From assembly GCF_943193085.1 (NCBI RefSeq), contig NZ_CALPCU010000006.1, forward strand, positions 1 to 64,000: DNA of 64,000 bases, read 5' to 3'. Source of the stretch: Vermiculatibacterium agrestimuris (GTDB lineage Bacteria; Bacillota; Clostridia; Oscillospirales; Oscillospiraceae). This document shows positions 25,665 to 33,952 of the stretch, one piece after another (the stretch's first letter is position 1; each line of letters begins with the position of its first letter). Below the pieces are notes generated by a model. The model searched no databases. It was given only the letters and a program-made list of their open reading frames with translations, and was not told the DNA's origin. A program made the position numbers and the translations under genes.

Positions 25665-26957
25665 TTAGACTCCGATCGGGTACATAATGGAGGCCAGGAT
25701 GATCGCGAAGATCAGGGTCACGATGGCCAGGCCAACGGTGATAAAGCCCAGGTAGCGGTAGCCTTCCTTATGGGTCAGGCCGCAGCAGGCCAGCACAGTG
25801 ACCATGACGCCGTTGTGGGGCAGGGAGTCCAGGGTGATGCAGGCGGCAGAGGCGATCTTGTGGAGCACGCCGGGGTTGACGCCCATCTCCAGGTACTTGG
25901 GAGCCAGGGTGTCCAGAGCCAGGGTCAGACCGCCGGAACCGGAGCCGCAGGCGCCGGCCAGCAGGGAGGTGGCGATGGAGAAGGAGATGAGGGGGTTGCC
26001 GCCCATGCCGGTGGCGATGCCCACGATGGTCTCATAGCCGGCAGTCAGCTTGGCCACGCCGCCGAAGCCCACCACAGCGGAGGTGGCCACGATAGCGCCC
26101 ATGGCGTCGGCCACGCCGCAGTTGAGGATCTCCACCTTGTTGTCGATCTTTTTCCAGTAGAGCACGGCCACAGAGACCCAGCCGGCCAGCAGGGTGTAGA
26201 GCACGTCGATGCCGAAGAACAGGGGGATGACCACGATGCACAGGGGGATCAGGGCGATAGCGCCGTTGCCGTGCTCCTTGGCCTCGTACTCAGCCATCAT
26301 CTTCAGGGTGGCCTCGTCAGCGTCGAAGCCCCAGCCGTTCTTGCGGGCCCGCTTCTCTTCCCACATCATGTAAGCGGTGGAGATGAGGAAGAAGAAGGCG
26401 GCGATAATGGCGGAGTAGACAGGCAGGATGGTGGGGGAGGTGCCCAGGTACTTCACGGGAATGTTATTGACCACAGAGGGAGCGCCCGGGCCCAGGTTGA
26501 CGGCGGTAAAGCAGCCCGCGGCCACGATACCGGGGATCATCTTGCGGGGCAGGTCGGCCTTCTTGAACATGTTCAGGCAGATGGGGTACATGACGAACAC
26601 GATGACGTAGCAGCTCACGCCGCCGTAGCCCAGGATCAGGGTGACCAGGCACAAAAGGGGCACAGTGTACTTGGTGCCCAGCTTGGCGGTGAGCATGTTG
26701 GCCAGATCCTCAGCGCCGCCGCCCAGCTGCATGGCCTTGCCGAAGCTGGCGCCCAGGAAGATCAAGGGCCAGTAGCTGCGGATATAGCCCACGAAGGCTT
26801 CCATGTAATCGGTGGTCAGGCAGGTATACACGTTCAGGCCGGACAGGGCGGCCATCAGGCCGGTACAGACCAGGGCGGAGACCGCGATGTTGACCCGCTT
26901 CCAAATCAGCAGCACCAGAAGTGCCAAGGGAAGGACGATTGCCAGGATACTAAGCAT
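25665..26957 (-). CDS. GntP-family organic acid permease
   Basis: This 430-aa polytopic membrane protein (about 12 hydrophobic segments) matches the GntP/gluconate-hydroxybutyrate permease family: LGYGGVSCYVIVFVMYPI, NLGPGAPSVVNNIP, a Gly/Ser-rich segment LLAGACGSGSGGLTLALD and ITLDSLPHNGVMVTVLACCG. Family members are proton symporters for gluconate, 3-hydroxybutyrate and similar hydroxy acids. It probably imports or exports an acid substrate or product of the pathway. The ATG at 26957 has AGGAGG upstream. The 72-nt spacer to the MFS gene is otherwise empty. Confidence 0.85.
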   Translation of the reverse strand: MLSILAIVLPLALLVLLIWKRVNIAVSALVCTGLMAALSGLNVYTCLTTDYMEAFVGYIRSYWPLIFLGASFGKAMQLGGGAEDLANMLTAKLGTKYTVPLLCLVTLILGYGGVSCYVIVFVMYPICLNMFKKADLPRKMIPGIVAAGCFTAVNLGPGAPSVVNNIPVKYLGTSPTILPVYSAIIAAFFFLISTAYMMWEEKRARKNGWGFDADEATLKMMAEYEAKEHGNGAIALIPLCIVVIPLFFGIDVLYTLLAGWVSVAVLYWKKIDNKVEILNCGVADAMGAIVATSAVVGFGGVAKLTAGYETIVGIATGMGGNPLISFSIATSLLAGACGSGSGGLTLALDTLAPKYLEMGVNPGVLHKIASAACITLDSLPHNGVMVTVLACCGLTHKEGYRYLGFITVGLAIVTLIFAIILASIMYPIGV

Positions 26958-27029
26958 GTTTGTTTCCTCCTTGTTTGTTTGGTTTTCTCTCTTTCGGTTG
27001 TGGCGTCTCTCTAATGAATCTCTGAAACG

Positions 27030-28235
27030 TTATATTGCTTTCTTGTCCAGTCTCTTGGCCAGGAAACACAGGAAAGCGGCCAGAAGGCTGCACACGGCAG
27101 CAAAAATGAAGGCTCCGGAATAGCTCCCGCTGGAGTTCCGGATGGAGGTGGCCACGTTGGGCCCCACGATGGAGGCGATGCCGTAGCCGGTGAAGATGAT
27201 GCTGTAGTTGATGCCATTGTACTTGGGCCCAAAGGTATCGGAGCTCAGGGCCGAGAAGGTGGCCAGCACGCCGCCGAAGCAGGCGCCGGCGATGACGATG
27301 GCGATGACGAAGCTAATGAAGGAATTGGTGTTGGCCAGGAAGACCATGTCCACCGCGCACAGCACCATCACGCCCATGATGATGGTGTGCCGGCCGATCA
27401 CGTCAGACAAAGATCCCATGGCCAACCGGCCGCCGAAGTTGCCCACGGCCATAATGCCCACCAGCATAGCGGCCTGGGCGGCGGTAATGCCCGCCACCTC
27501 CTGGCCGATCTTGGAGGCGTGTCCGATGAGGGTCAGGCCGGCTACGGAAGCGAAGAGCATGGTAGCCCACAGCAGGTAGGCCCGGGGATCGTGGAGTATC
27601 TCCCGCCAGGTCTTGCCCTCGGTGGCCGCCGGGGCGGCGGCGCTGGGGGTGTAGCCCTCCGGCACCCAGCCGGGCGCGGGAGAGTCGATGTACCAGGAGG
27701 TGGCCAGGGAGACCACCAGGAAGATGCCGCCCACGATCTTGAAAGCGGTAAGGGCGTCGAACTTGGTCAGCAGGGCGTTGGCCAGGGGGGCCACGACAAG
27801 GGAGGCCATGCCGCACACGCCCACGGCCATGCCGGAGGCGAAGCCCTTTTTGTCAGGGAACCAGCTCACGGCGGTGACCACGCCGGGGGTGTAGCCAAAG
27901 CCGGAGGCGCAGCCTGCCAGCAGGCCAAAGGTGGCGTAGAGCATCACCAGGTTCTGGGCGAAGCCGGTGAGCAGCCAGCCCAGGCCCCACATGATGCCGG
28001 CCAGACGGATGAGTTTCTTGGCGCCATACTTCTGCAAGAGCATGCCGCCCACAAGGCCCATGGCCGCAATAGTCATCAGCATGACGGAGTAGGCCACGGT
28101 CACCTGGCTGTATTCACAGCCCATCTGGACGGCCAGCTCGCCGGAAAAGGCGCTCCAGGCGTACACGCCGCCCAGGCAGAAGGTGTTGCAGCAGATACAC
28201 AACAAAACAAGCCAGCGATTCTTCTCTTTTTTCAT
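27030..28235 (-). CDS. MFS transporter, OFA (oxalate/formate antiporter-like) family
   Basis: This 401-aa major facilitator protein has twelve predicted transmembrane segments. The N-terminal half shows OFA-type features (FCLGGVYAWSAFSG, AGCASGFGYTPGVVTAVSWF, a GMAVGVCGMASLVVAPL loop), and the central loop (about 190-215) is Pro/Ala-rich. OFA carriers exchange small mono- or dicarboxylates. It parallels the single MFS importer BaiG of bai clusters, but this operon has a second, unrelated permease next to it. AAGGAAG precedes the ATG; the gap after the CoA-transferase gene is 16 nt. Confidence 0.85.
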   Translation of the reverse strand: MKKEKNRWLVLLCICCNTFCLGGVYAWSAFSGELAVQMGCEYSQVTVAYSVMLMTIAAMGLVGGMLLQKYGAKKLIRLAGIMWGLGWLLTGFAQNLVMLYATFGLLAGCASGFGYTPGVVTAVSWFPDKKGFASGMAVGVCGMASLVVAPLANALLTKFDALTAFKIVGGIFLVVSLATSWYIDSPAPGWVPEGYTPSAAAPAATEGKTWREILHDPRAYLLWATMLFASVAGLTLIGHASKIGQEVAGITAAQAAMLVGIMAVGNFGGRLAMGSLSDVIGRHTIIMGVMVLCAVDMVFLANTNSFISFVIAIVIAGACFGGVLATFSALSSDTFGPKYNGINYSIIFTGYGIASIVGPNVATSIRNSSGSYSGAFIFAAVCSLLAAFLCFLAKRLDKKAI

Positions 28236-28251
28236 GATATCTTCCTTACTC

Positions 28252-29562
28252 TCAGTGGATCAGGCCCATCTCAATGGCCTTCTGGGTCAGTTCATCCCGG
28301 AACTTGGGGTGGGCGATGGCGATCAGGGCCTCAGCCCGCTCCCGCTCGGTCTTGTGCTTCAGGTCGGCGATGCCGTACTCGGTGACGATGTACTGGGAGT
28401 CGTAACGGGACACGGTGACCACGTTGCCCGGCTCCATAAAGGGCACGATCTGAGAAATGGTATCCCCCTTGGCGGTGGACTTCAGGGCGATAATGGACTT
28501 GCCGCCCTTGCTCATCTGGGCGCCGCGGACGTGGTCGAGCTGCCCGCCGATGCCGCTGAACTGCTTGCCCTTCACCGTCTCGGAGTTCACCTGGCCCTTC
28601 AGATCCACCTGGAGGCAGGCGTTGATGGAGGTCTGCTTGTAGTTCTGGCAGATGACCATGGGATCGTTGACAAAGTCCACGGGATAGGTCTCGAACATGG
28701 GGTTGCCGTCGGCGAACTTGTAAAGCTCCTCGGAGCCGGCCAGCTGGGCGAAAACGCACTTGCCGGGATGGAGGGTCTTGCACTTGTTGGTGACCACGCC
28801 CGCCTGGATCAGCTCCATCATGGCCTCGGTAAAGGTCTCGGAGTGGATGCCCAGATCCTTCTTGTCCATCAGGTTCCGGGCGATGGCGTCAGGCAGGGCG
28901 CCGATGCCCAGCTGGAGGGTAGCGCCGTCCTCCACCAGGGAGGAGCAGTAATCGGCGATCTTCTGGATCTTCTCGTCGATGACGGCCCGGCCGATGGTGT
29001 AGAGGGGGGAGTCCTGGTAGACGATATAATCGGCGTCCTTCAGATCCAGCTTGCAGCCGCCCACCTTGGGATAGCGGGGGTTGATCTGAACGATGACCTG
29101 GCCGGGGGCGGCGGTGCGCACGGCCGGCTCGGTGAAGGAACAATCCACGCCGTAGCTGCACAGGCCGTTCTCGTCAGGCTCAGAGACCTGGACAAGGGCC
29201 CAGTGGGGATTGAGCACTTTGGACTCGCCAAACATCTGGGGCCACTCGTGGAAGTTGCTGCCGCCGATGTACTCCACCTTGCCGCTGTAATAGCCGGGGC
29301 GGCTGAGCACGCCCAGGAACACGGCGGTGTGGTGGAAAATGCCCTCGTAGGCGGGGTCGGTGTCGGCGTTGGGCCCGGGGCTGATGCCGTGGACGATCTC
29401 CACGTTCCTCAGCTCCTTGGGCGCCCGCTCGATGAGGGCGGCCACCAGGGCGGGGGGCTCGCCCAGCCAATCGCCGTAAATGATCTTGTCGCCGGACTTG
29501 ATGTGGCTGACCGCCTCGGCGGCAGAGACGATCTTGTCCTTATAAACTTCACGCCAATCCAT
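28252..29562 (-). CDS. Acetyl-CoA hydrolase/transferase family CoA-transferase (4-hydroxybutyrate / butyryl-CoA:acetate type)
   Basis: This 436-aa class I CoA-transferase has the catalytic Glu in DLGIHSETFTEAM (about residue 240), the GIGALPDAIA loop and the GIGGQLDHVRGA motif. It swaps CoA between acetyl-CoA (or another donor) and the pathway acid, conserving the thioester without ATP. Related enzymes serve as butyryl-CoA:acetate or 4-hydroxybutyrate CoA-transferases in gut clostridia. It is not the type III family to which BaiF/BaiK belong. Its place in an operon that also has an ATP-dependent ligase suggests priming by the ligase and recycling by the transferase. Confidence 0.9.
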   Translation of the reverse strand: MDWREVYKDKIVSAAEAVSHIKSGDKIIYGDWLGEPPALVAALIERAPKELRNVEIVHGISPGPNADTDPAYEGIFHHTAVFLGVLSRPGYYSGKVEYIGGSNFHEWPQMFGESKVLNPHWALVQVSEPDENGLCSYGVDCSFTEPAVRTAAPGQVIVQINPRYPKVGGCKLDLKDADYIVYQDSPLYTIGRAVIDEKIQKIADYCSSLVEDGATLQLGIGALPDAIARNLMDKKDLGIHSETFTEAMMELIQAGVVTNKCKTLHPGKCVFAQLAGSEELYKFADGNPMFETYPVDFVNDPMVICQNYKQTSINACLQVDLKGQVNSETVKGKQFSGIGGQLDHVRGAQMSKGGKSIIALKSTAKGDTISQIVPFMEPGNVVTVSRYDSQYIVTEYGIADLKHKTERERAEALIAIAHPKFRDELTQKAIEMGLIH

Positions 29563-29608
29563 AGATTAGCCTCCTTTTGGTGAGGTGATTTGTTCTCTGA
29601 AGCGCGGC

Positions 29609-30367
29609 TTAGAACAGAGTGTTGCCGCCGTCCTCGATCCAGGTCTGGCCGGTGCAGTAGGAGGCCTCGTCAGAGCCCAGGAACAGGGCCACGGAGGTGG
29701 CCTCCTCCGGCTCGCCGAAGCGCCCCATGGGGATATTGCGCAGGAACATGGCACAGCGCTCGGGATCGTTGCGGGTGCCGTCGGTGATGCGGGTGACGCT
29801 GGTGCCGGGGCCGTAGGCGCACACCCGGATACCATACTGCGCCATCTCCAGGGCGGCAAACTTGGTGAACATGGTCACGCCGCCCTTACTGGCGCTGTAT
29901 GCGCCGGTCTTGGGAGAGACGATCTGAGAGGCCACAGAGCTGGTGTTGACCACCACGCCCTTGATGCCCTTATCCACCATGTGGCGCAGCACGGCCTGGG
30001 CGCAGAAGAAGGTGCCGTTCAGGTTCACGTCGATGACCCGGCGCCACTGCTCCTCGGTGCTGTCCAGCAGGGACTGGCGGCCGATGATGCCGGCGTTGTT
30101 GAAGAGCACGTCGATGTGGCCGAAGCGCTCGATAACGGCATTGATGGCGGTATCCACGCTGGCCTTGTTGGCCACATCCACATGGACGGCGAGAACCCGG
30201 TCGGTCTTGTCGCCGAACTCCTTTTGGAGGGTATCCTCCTCCAGATCCAGCGCGCCCACGTAGGCCCCCTCCTCCAGCAGCCGGGTGACCAGGCTCAGGC
30301 CCAGGCCGTTGGCGGCGCCGGTGACCACGCAGACCTTATCCTCATAGCGGCGGTGTTTATAATACAT
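29609..30367 (-). CDS. Short-chain dehydrogenase/reductase
   Basis: This 252-aa classical SDR has TGAANGLG (about 15-22), an acidic residue after the second strand (YVGALDLEE, suggesting NAD(H)), FNNAGI, catalytic Ser in VNTSSVAS and Tyr-x3-Lys in YSASKGG. The C-terminal SDR signature GQTWIEDGG is intact. It most likely interconverts a hydroxyacyl and ketoacyl CoA after the MaoC hydratase encoded just upstream. The ATG at 30367 has GGGAGG 9 nt before; a TTG two codons earlier is a less likely start. Confidence 0.87.
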   Translation of the reverse strand: MYYKHRRYEDKVCVVTGAANGLGLSLVTRLLEEGAYVGALDLEEDTLQKEFGDKTDRVLAVHVDVANKASVDTAINAVIERFGHIDVLFNNAGIIGRQSLLDSTEEQWRRVIDVNLNGTFFCAQAVLRHMVDKGIKGVVVNTSSVASQIVSPKTGAYSASKGGVTMFTKFAALEMAQYGIRVCAYGPGTSVTRITDGTRNDPERCAMFLRNIPMGRFGEPEEATSVALFLGSDEASYCTGQTWIEDGGNTLF

Positions 30368-30444
30368 AATCAATAACCTCCCTTTCCTGTCGTTTCAGAT
30401 CTACCTCTGATGATATTCGTGTACAGATGCGGGAACAGGGGAGC

Positions 30445-30897
30445 TTACTCCTCCCACTTGAGCATGGTGTTCATGTAGCCGGTTTGGCAGACCTTGCCGT
30501 CCTGGTTGATGATGGCGTACTCCAGGTTCAGCACGCCCCGGTCGGGCTTCTTCTCGGAGCGCTTGATGTCCTTGACGGTGATCTCGCAGTGGATGGTGTC
30601 GCCGATGGGGATGGCGCCCACGAACTTCCAGTAGGTATCCAGGGCGGCGATGGCGGAGCCGTCCACCATGCCCATGCGGCCCCACAGGCCGGTGGCGATG
30701 CCCGCGCCCAGCAGGCCGTGGGCAATGCGGGTGCCGAAGGGCAGCTTCTCCGCATAGGTCTTGTCGGTGTGGATGGGGTTTTTATCGCCGGTGATGCCGG
30801 CAAAGAGGATCACGTCAGTCTCGGTGACGGTCTGGCTCAGGGTGGTGAACTTCTCGCCCACAGTGAACTCAGAGAGATAACGGAATGTACGTCCCAT
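30445..30897 (-). CDS. MaoC-family enoyl-CoA hydratase
   Basis: This 150-aa hot-dog fold protein has the hydratase signature FAGITGDKNPIHTDKTYA (catalytic Asp and His) followed by FGTRIAHGLLGAGIATGL. It is typical of (R)-specific enoyl-CoA hydratases and would hydrate the double bond made by the acyl-CoA dehydrogenase upstream. AGGAGG precedes the ATG; the gap to the dehydrogenase is 30 nt. Confidence 0.9.
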   Translation of the reverse strand: MGRTFRYLSEFTVGEKFTTLSQTVTETDVILFAGITGDKNPIHTDKTYAEKLPFGTRIAHGLLGAGIATGLWGRMGMVDGSAIAALDTYWKFVGAIPIGDTIHCEITVKDIKRSEKKPDRGVLNLEYAIINQDGKVCQTGYMNTMLKWEE

Positions 30898-30927
30898 ACA
30901 GCTTTTCCTCCTAATTCTAAGTATCCG

Positions 30928-32091
30928 TTAGTCGTACTGCTTGAGGACGCTGCCGCTGACGATCATGCGGCAGATCTCAGAGGTGCCCTCGCCGATGGTG
31001 AGCAGCTTGGCGTCCCGGTAGAACCGCTCCACCTCGTACTCCTCGCACAGGCCGTAGCCGCCCAGGATCTGAACGCCCTTGTCGCAGACGTTCACACACA
31101 TCTCGGAGGAGAGCATCTTCACCATGGTGGCCTCGGTGGCGAAGGGCAGGCCGGCCTCCTTCATGCGGCACACATTGTAGAGCATCATGCGGCAGGCCTC
31201 AATATCGGCGGCCATCTCAGCCAGCTTGAAGGAGATGCCCTGATAGGTGCAGATGGGGTTGCCGAAGGCCACGCGCTGCTTGGAGTAGCGGGTGGCCCGC
31301 TCCAACACGCCCTGGGCCATGCCGATGGCAACGGCGGAGATGGCCAGACGGCCCTCGTCCACGCAGGACATCATCAGGGGGAAGCCCCGGTTGAGCTCGC
31401 CCACCAGATTCTCCTTGGGCACCCGGCAGTCCTGGAAGGACAGCTCGCCGCTGTAGGAGCTGTGGTTGCTCATCTTCTCCTCGGGCTTGCCGATGGTGAA
31501 GCCGGGGGTGCCCTCCTCCACAATGATGATGCTGATGCCGCGGCTGCCCTTGGCCTCCAGGTCGGTCTTGCAGGCCACCAGGAAGGTCTTGGCGTAGCCG
31601 ATGTTGGTGATAAAGGCCTTGGTGCCGTTGATGACCCACTCGTTGGTCTTCTCATCCAAAACGGCGCTGGTCTTGGTTCCGCCGGAATCAGAGCCGGACT
31701 GGGGCTCGGTCAGGGCGAAGGCGCACAGGGTCTCTCCGGAGGCGGCCGGAACCAGATACTTCTGCTTCTGCTCCTCGGTACCGGCCTTCAGCAGGGGCTG
31801 GGTGCCCAGGCCGGCATGGGCGTCGATAATAGAGGCCAGAGAGGAAGAATGGCGGGCCAGCTCCTCCATGATCAGAATATGGCTCAGGCAGTTCAGGCCC
31901 GCGCCGCCGTACTCCTCGGGCACCTCGGCGCCCAGGAAGCCCATCTCGCCCAACTGCTTGATCTGATCCTCAGGGAAAAGGTGCTTGCGATCCAGATCGG
32001 TCACCGTGGGGGCGACCACCTCGTCGGCAAACTTGCGCGCCATGTCCCGGATCATCAGTTCTTCTTCCGTCAGGAAATACTTGTTGTCCAT
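30928..32091 (-). CDS. Acyl-CoA dehydrogenase, first gene of the sigma-54 operon
   Basis: This 387-aa FAD enzyme of the short-chain acyl-CoA dehydrogenase type has CAFALTEPQSGSDSGG (FAD/substrate loop), the helical C-terminal domain, and the catalytic Glu in LLTIGEGTSEICR (about 367). It introduces (or, with an Etf partner, removes) an alpha-beta double bond in an acyl-CoA. No etfAB genes are in the window, so electron transfer must use Etf encoded elsewhere. It has a strong AGGAGG and lies about 54 nt after the predicted sigma-54 start site. Confidence 0.93.
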   Translation of the reverse strand: MDNKYFLTEEELMIRDMARKFADEVVAPTVTDLDRKHLFPEDQIKQLGEMGFLGAEVPEEYGGAGLNCLSHILIMEELARHSSSLASIIDAHAGLGTQPLLKAGTEEQKQKYLVPAASGETLCAFALTEPQSGSDSGGTKTSAVLDEKTNEWVINGTKAFITNIGYAKTFLVACKTDLEAKGSRGISIIIVEEGTPGFTIGKPEEKMSNHSSYSGELSFQDCRVPKENLVGELNRGFPLMMSCVDEGRLAISAVAIGMAQGVLERATRYSKQRVAFGNPICTYQGISFKLAEMAADIEACRMMLYNVCRMKEAGLPFATEATMVKMLSSEMCVNVCDKGVQILGGYGLCEEYEVERFYRDAKLLTIGEGTSEICRMIVSGSVLKQYD

Positions 32092-32155
32092 CTCTCTTCC
32101 TCCTTAAATAATAAAGAATGTGTCCTTACAGGCACTTCTGTGCATCAATGTTTAA

Positions 32156-32171
32156 TGCAAATCATGTGCCA
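32156..32171 (-). promoter_or_regulatory. Sigma-54 (-24/-12) promoter of the catabolic operon
   Basis: The minus strand reads TGGCAC-ATGAT-TTGCA, an exact match to the sigma-54 consensus TGGCAC-N5-TTGCA, with GG and GC exactly 10 nt apart. Predicted transcription would start near 32145, 54 nt before the acyl-CoA dehydrogenase ATG. The adjacent divergent genes encode sigma-54 activators, which supports the assignment. Confidence 0.9.
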
Positions 32172-32184
32172 AAACGGGAGGCGA

Positions 32185-32211
32185 TGTGCAAAGTTCCCCC
32201 TCTTTTGCACA
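32185..32211. promoter_or_regulatory. Candidate activator binding site (inverted repeat)
   Basis: TGTGCAAA (32185-32192) and TTTGCACA (32204-32211) form a perfect 8-bp inverted repeat with an 11-nt spacer, centred about 53 nt upstream of the predicted sigma-54 start. Related half sites (TGTGCAT at 32140, TGTGCCAAA at 32165) flank it. This is closer than usual for enhancer sites, so it might also repress or autoregulate. Confidence 0.55.
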
Positions 32212-32548
32212 CACCTGCACCGCCAAAATTTCCCTGCCCCGCAAAAACAGGTCATCTATCGGGAAAAAAAGCCGCCTCCTCTCCGGATTTTGTTAATTTT
32301 TAGACAGGATATGTTCTGAAAATCGGGAGGGGGTCGCGGCCGGTAAAGGGCGAAAAATCTCGATAAATTTTTAACGTTTTTTGTTTCACAAAGTTTTCGG
32401 CGGTTGAAAATCTGCCCGGATTTTTGTTGCATTTTTTCAATATTTGTGTTATCTTTGAGTTGAAATTGATTTTTTTCAATTTTATGCCATTCTCCGCCCC
32501 TTCACCCGACCGCAGGGAGGGGCGCGGAGACAAAAGGGAGTGGGGGAC

Positions 32549-33952
32549 ATGCCGGTCAAAATACCGCACATTCGGATGCGGGATGTGGCCCGGATCTACG
32601 ACGCGCTGGAAATCGGCCTCATCATCGTCAATGGGGAAGGCATCATCATCTGGGCCAATAAGTATTACAGCCAGCTGGCCAAATTCGACATGCGAAAATA
32701 TTTCGGCCAGAATGTGCGCCTGATCTCCCAGCGGGGAGACGTGGAGCTGCCCAACGACCGGACTATGATCGACATCGTCATGGAGACCAAGCAGCCCCTG
32801 TCGGAGGTGGTCATCTACCACACGGTGGACTATGTCATCACCACCGCCCGCCCCATCCTAAACGAGGAGGGGGAGATCGACTACATTGTCTACACCATCA
32901 CCAACTACAGCGAGCTGATGCAGACCCAGGAGCAGCTGTCCCAGTCCAACAGCCACATCCTGGCCCTGGAGACCCACCTGCAAAACCTCCAGATCAAGCA
33001 GAGCCTGGGCAGCGATATCATCATTGCCGACAAGCAGATGTATGACATCTACGGCAAAGCCCTGCGCCTGGCGGGCGCCCCGGTATCGGTGATGCTGACG
33101 GGGGAGTCGGGCACAGGCAAGGACGTGCTGGCCCGGTTCATCCACCAAAACAGCCCCCGGAAGGACGAGAAATTCATCCATGTGAACATGGCCACCATTC
33201 CCCCCGCCCTGTTTGAGTCGGAGCTGTTCGGCTACACCCCCGGCTCCTTCACCGGCGCCTCCCGGCAGGGGAAGGAGGGCCTGATCCAGCTGGCCAACAA
33301 CGGCACCCTCTTCCTCGACGAGATCGGCGAGCTGCCTCTGGATCTCCAGGCCAAGCTCCTCCAGGTCATCCAGGACAAGCAGGTGCGGGCCATCGGCGCG
33401 GTGGAGCCCATCCCGGTGGACTTCCGTATCATCTGTGCCACCAACCGGGATTTGAGGCAGCTGGTGCGGGATCGTAAATTCCGGCTGGATCTCTACTACC
33501 GGCTGAACACCATTGAGCTGACCCTGCCGCCCCTGCGCAACCGCCGGGAGGATATCCCCCTGCTGGCCACCCACTTCCTCAACCTTTATAATAAGGAAAA
33601 GCACACCCAAAAATATCTCTCCAGCGACGTGATCCAGATATTTTATAAATACAGTTGGCCGGGAAACGTCCGAGAGCTGCAGCACTGTATTGACAGCCTG
33701 ACCACCCTGTGCCAGCGTAGCACCATCACCCCCGACCAGCTCCCCCCGGAGATGCAGCAGCTGGCCTTTGACGAGACCGCCGCCGTCATTCAGAATACCG
33801 GCACGGCCACGCTGAAGCAGTCGGTGGAACTGCTGGAGATCAAGCTGATCCAGGAGGCGCTCTCCCGCTGCGCCACCGCCGCCCAGGCGGCGGCAGAGCT
33901 GGGCGTCGACGCCTCCACGCTGTCCAAAAAGAGGAAGCGCTATGGAATATAG
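32549..33952 (+). CDS. PAS-domain sigma-54-dependent transcriptional activator
   Basis: This 467-aa enhancer-binding protein has a PAS sensor domain (about 8-120), a coiled linker (about 125-150), an AAA+ domain (about 160-375) and a Fis-type helix-turn-helix at the C-terminus (AAQAAAELGVDASTLSKKRK). AAA+ motifs: Walker A GESGTGKD, the sigma-54 contact loop GSFTGA (Ala replaced by Ser), Walker B GTLFLDEIGEL and arginine fingers FRLDLYYRL. The PAS domain probably senses a pathway metabolite. The ATG at 32549 is preferred to an upstream GTG because AGGGAG is at proper spacing. Its stop lies beyond the next gene's start (11-nt overlap). Confidence 0.92.
   Translation: MPVKIPHIRMRDVARIYDALEIGLIIVNGEGIIIWANKYYSQLAKFDMRKYFGQNVRLISQRGDVELPNDRTMIDIVMETKQPLSEVVIYHTVDYVITTARPILNEEGEIDYIVYTITNYSELMQTQEQLSQSNSHILALETHLQNLQIKQSLGSDIIIADKQMYDIYGKALRLAGAPVSVMLTGESGTGKDVLARFIHQNSPRKDEKFIHVNMATIPPALFESELFGYTPGSFTGASRQGKEGLIQLANNGTLFLDEIGELPLDLQAKLLQVIQDKQVRAIGAVEPIPVDFRIICATNRDLRQLVRDRKFRLDLYYRLNTIELTLPPLRNRREDIPLLATHFLNLYNKEKHTQKYLSSDVIQIFYKYSWPGNVRELQHCIDSLTTLCQRSTITPDQLPPEMQQLAFDETAAVIQNTGTATLKQSVELLEIKLIQEALSRCATAAQAAAELGVDASTLSKKRKRYGI

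Larger units (their letters stand above)
32092..32548. other. Divergent intergenic regulatory region
   Basis: This 457-nt non-coding region separates the leftward catabolic operon from the rightward activator genes. Its left third holds the sigma-54 promoter and several TGTGCA-type half sites. The right two thirds (about 32330-32520) is AT-rich with T-runs and must include the activator promoter, for which I see no convincing consensus. Confidence 0.7.

Noticed and set aside
32418..32430. Possible sigma-54 promoter for the activator genes (GG ... TTGC on the plus strand)
   Set aside because: The GG and GC pairs are 9 nt apart instead of 10 and the flanking bases do not fit the consensus.
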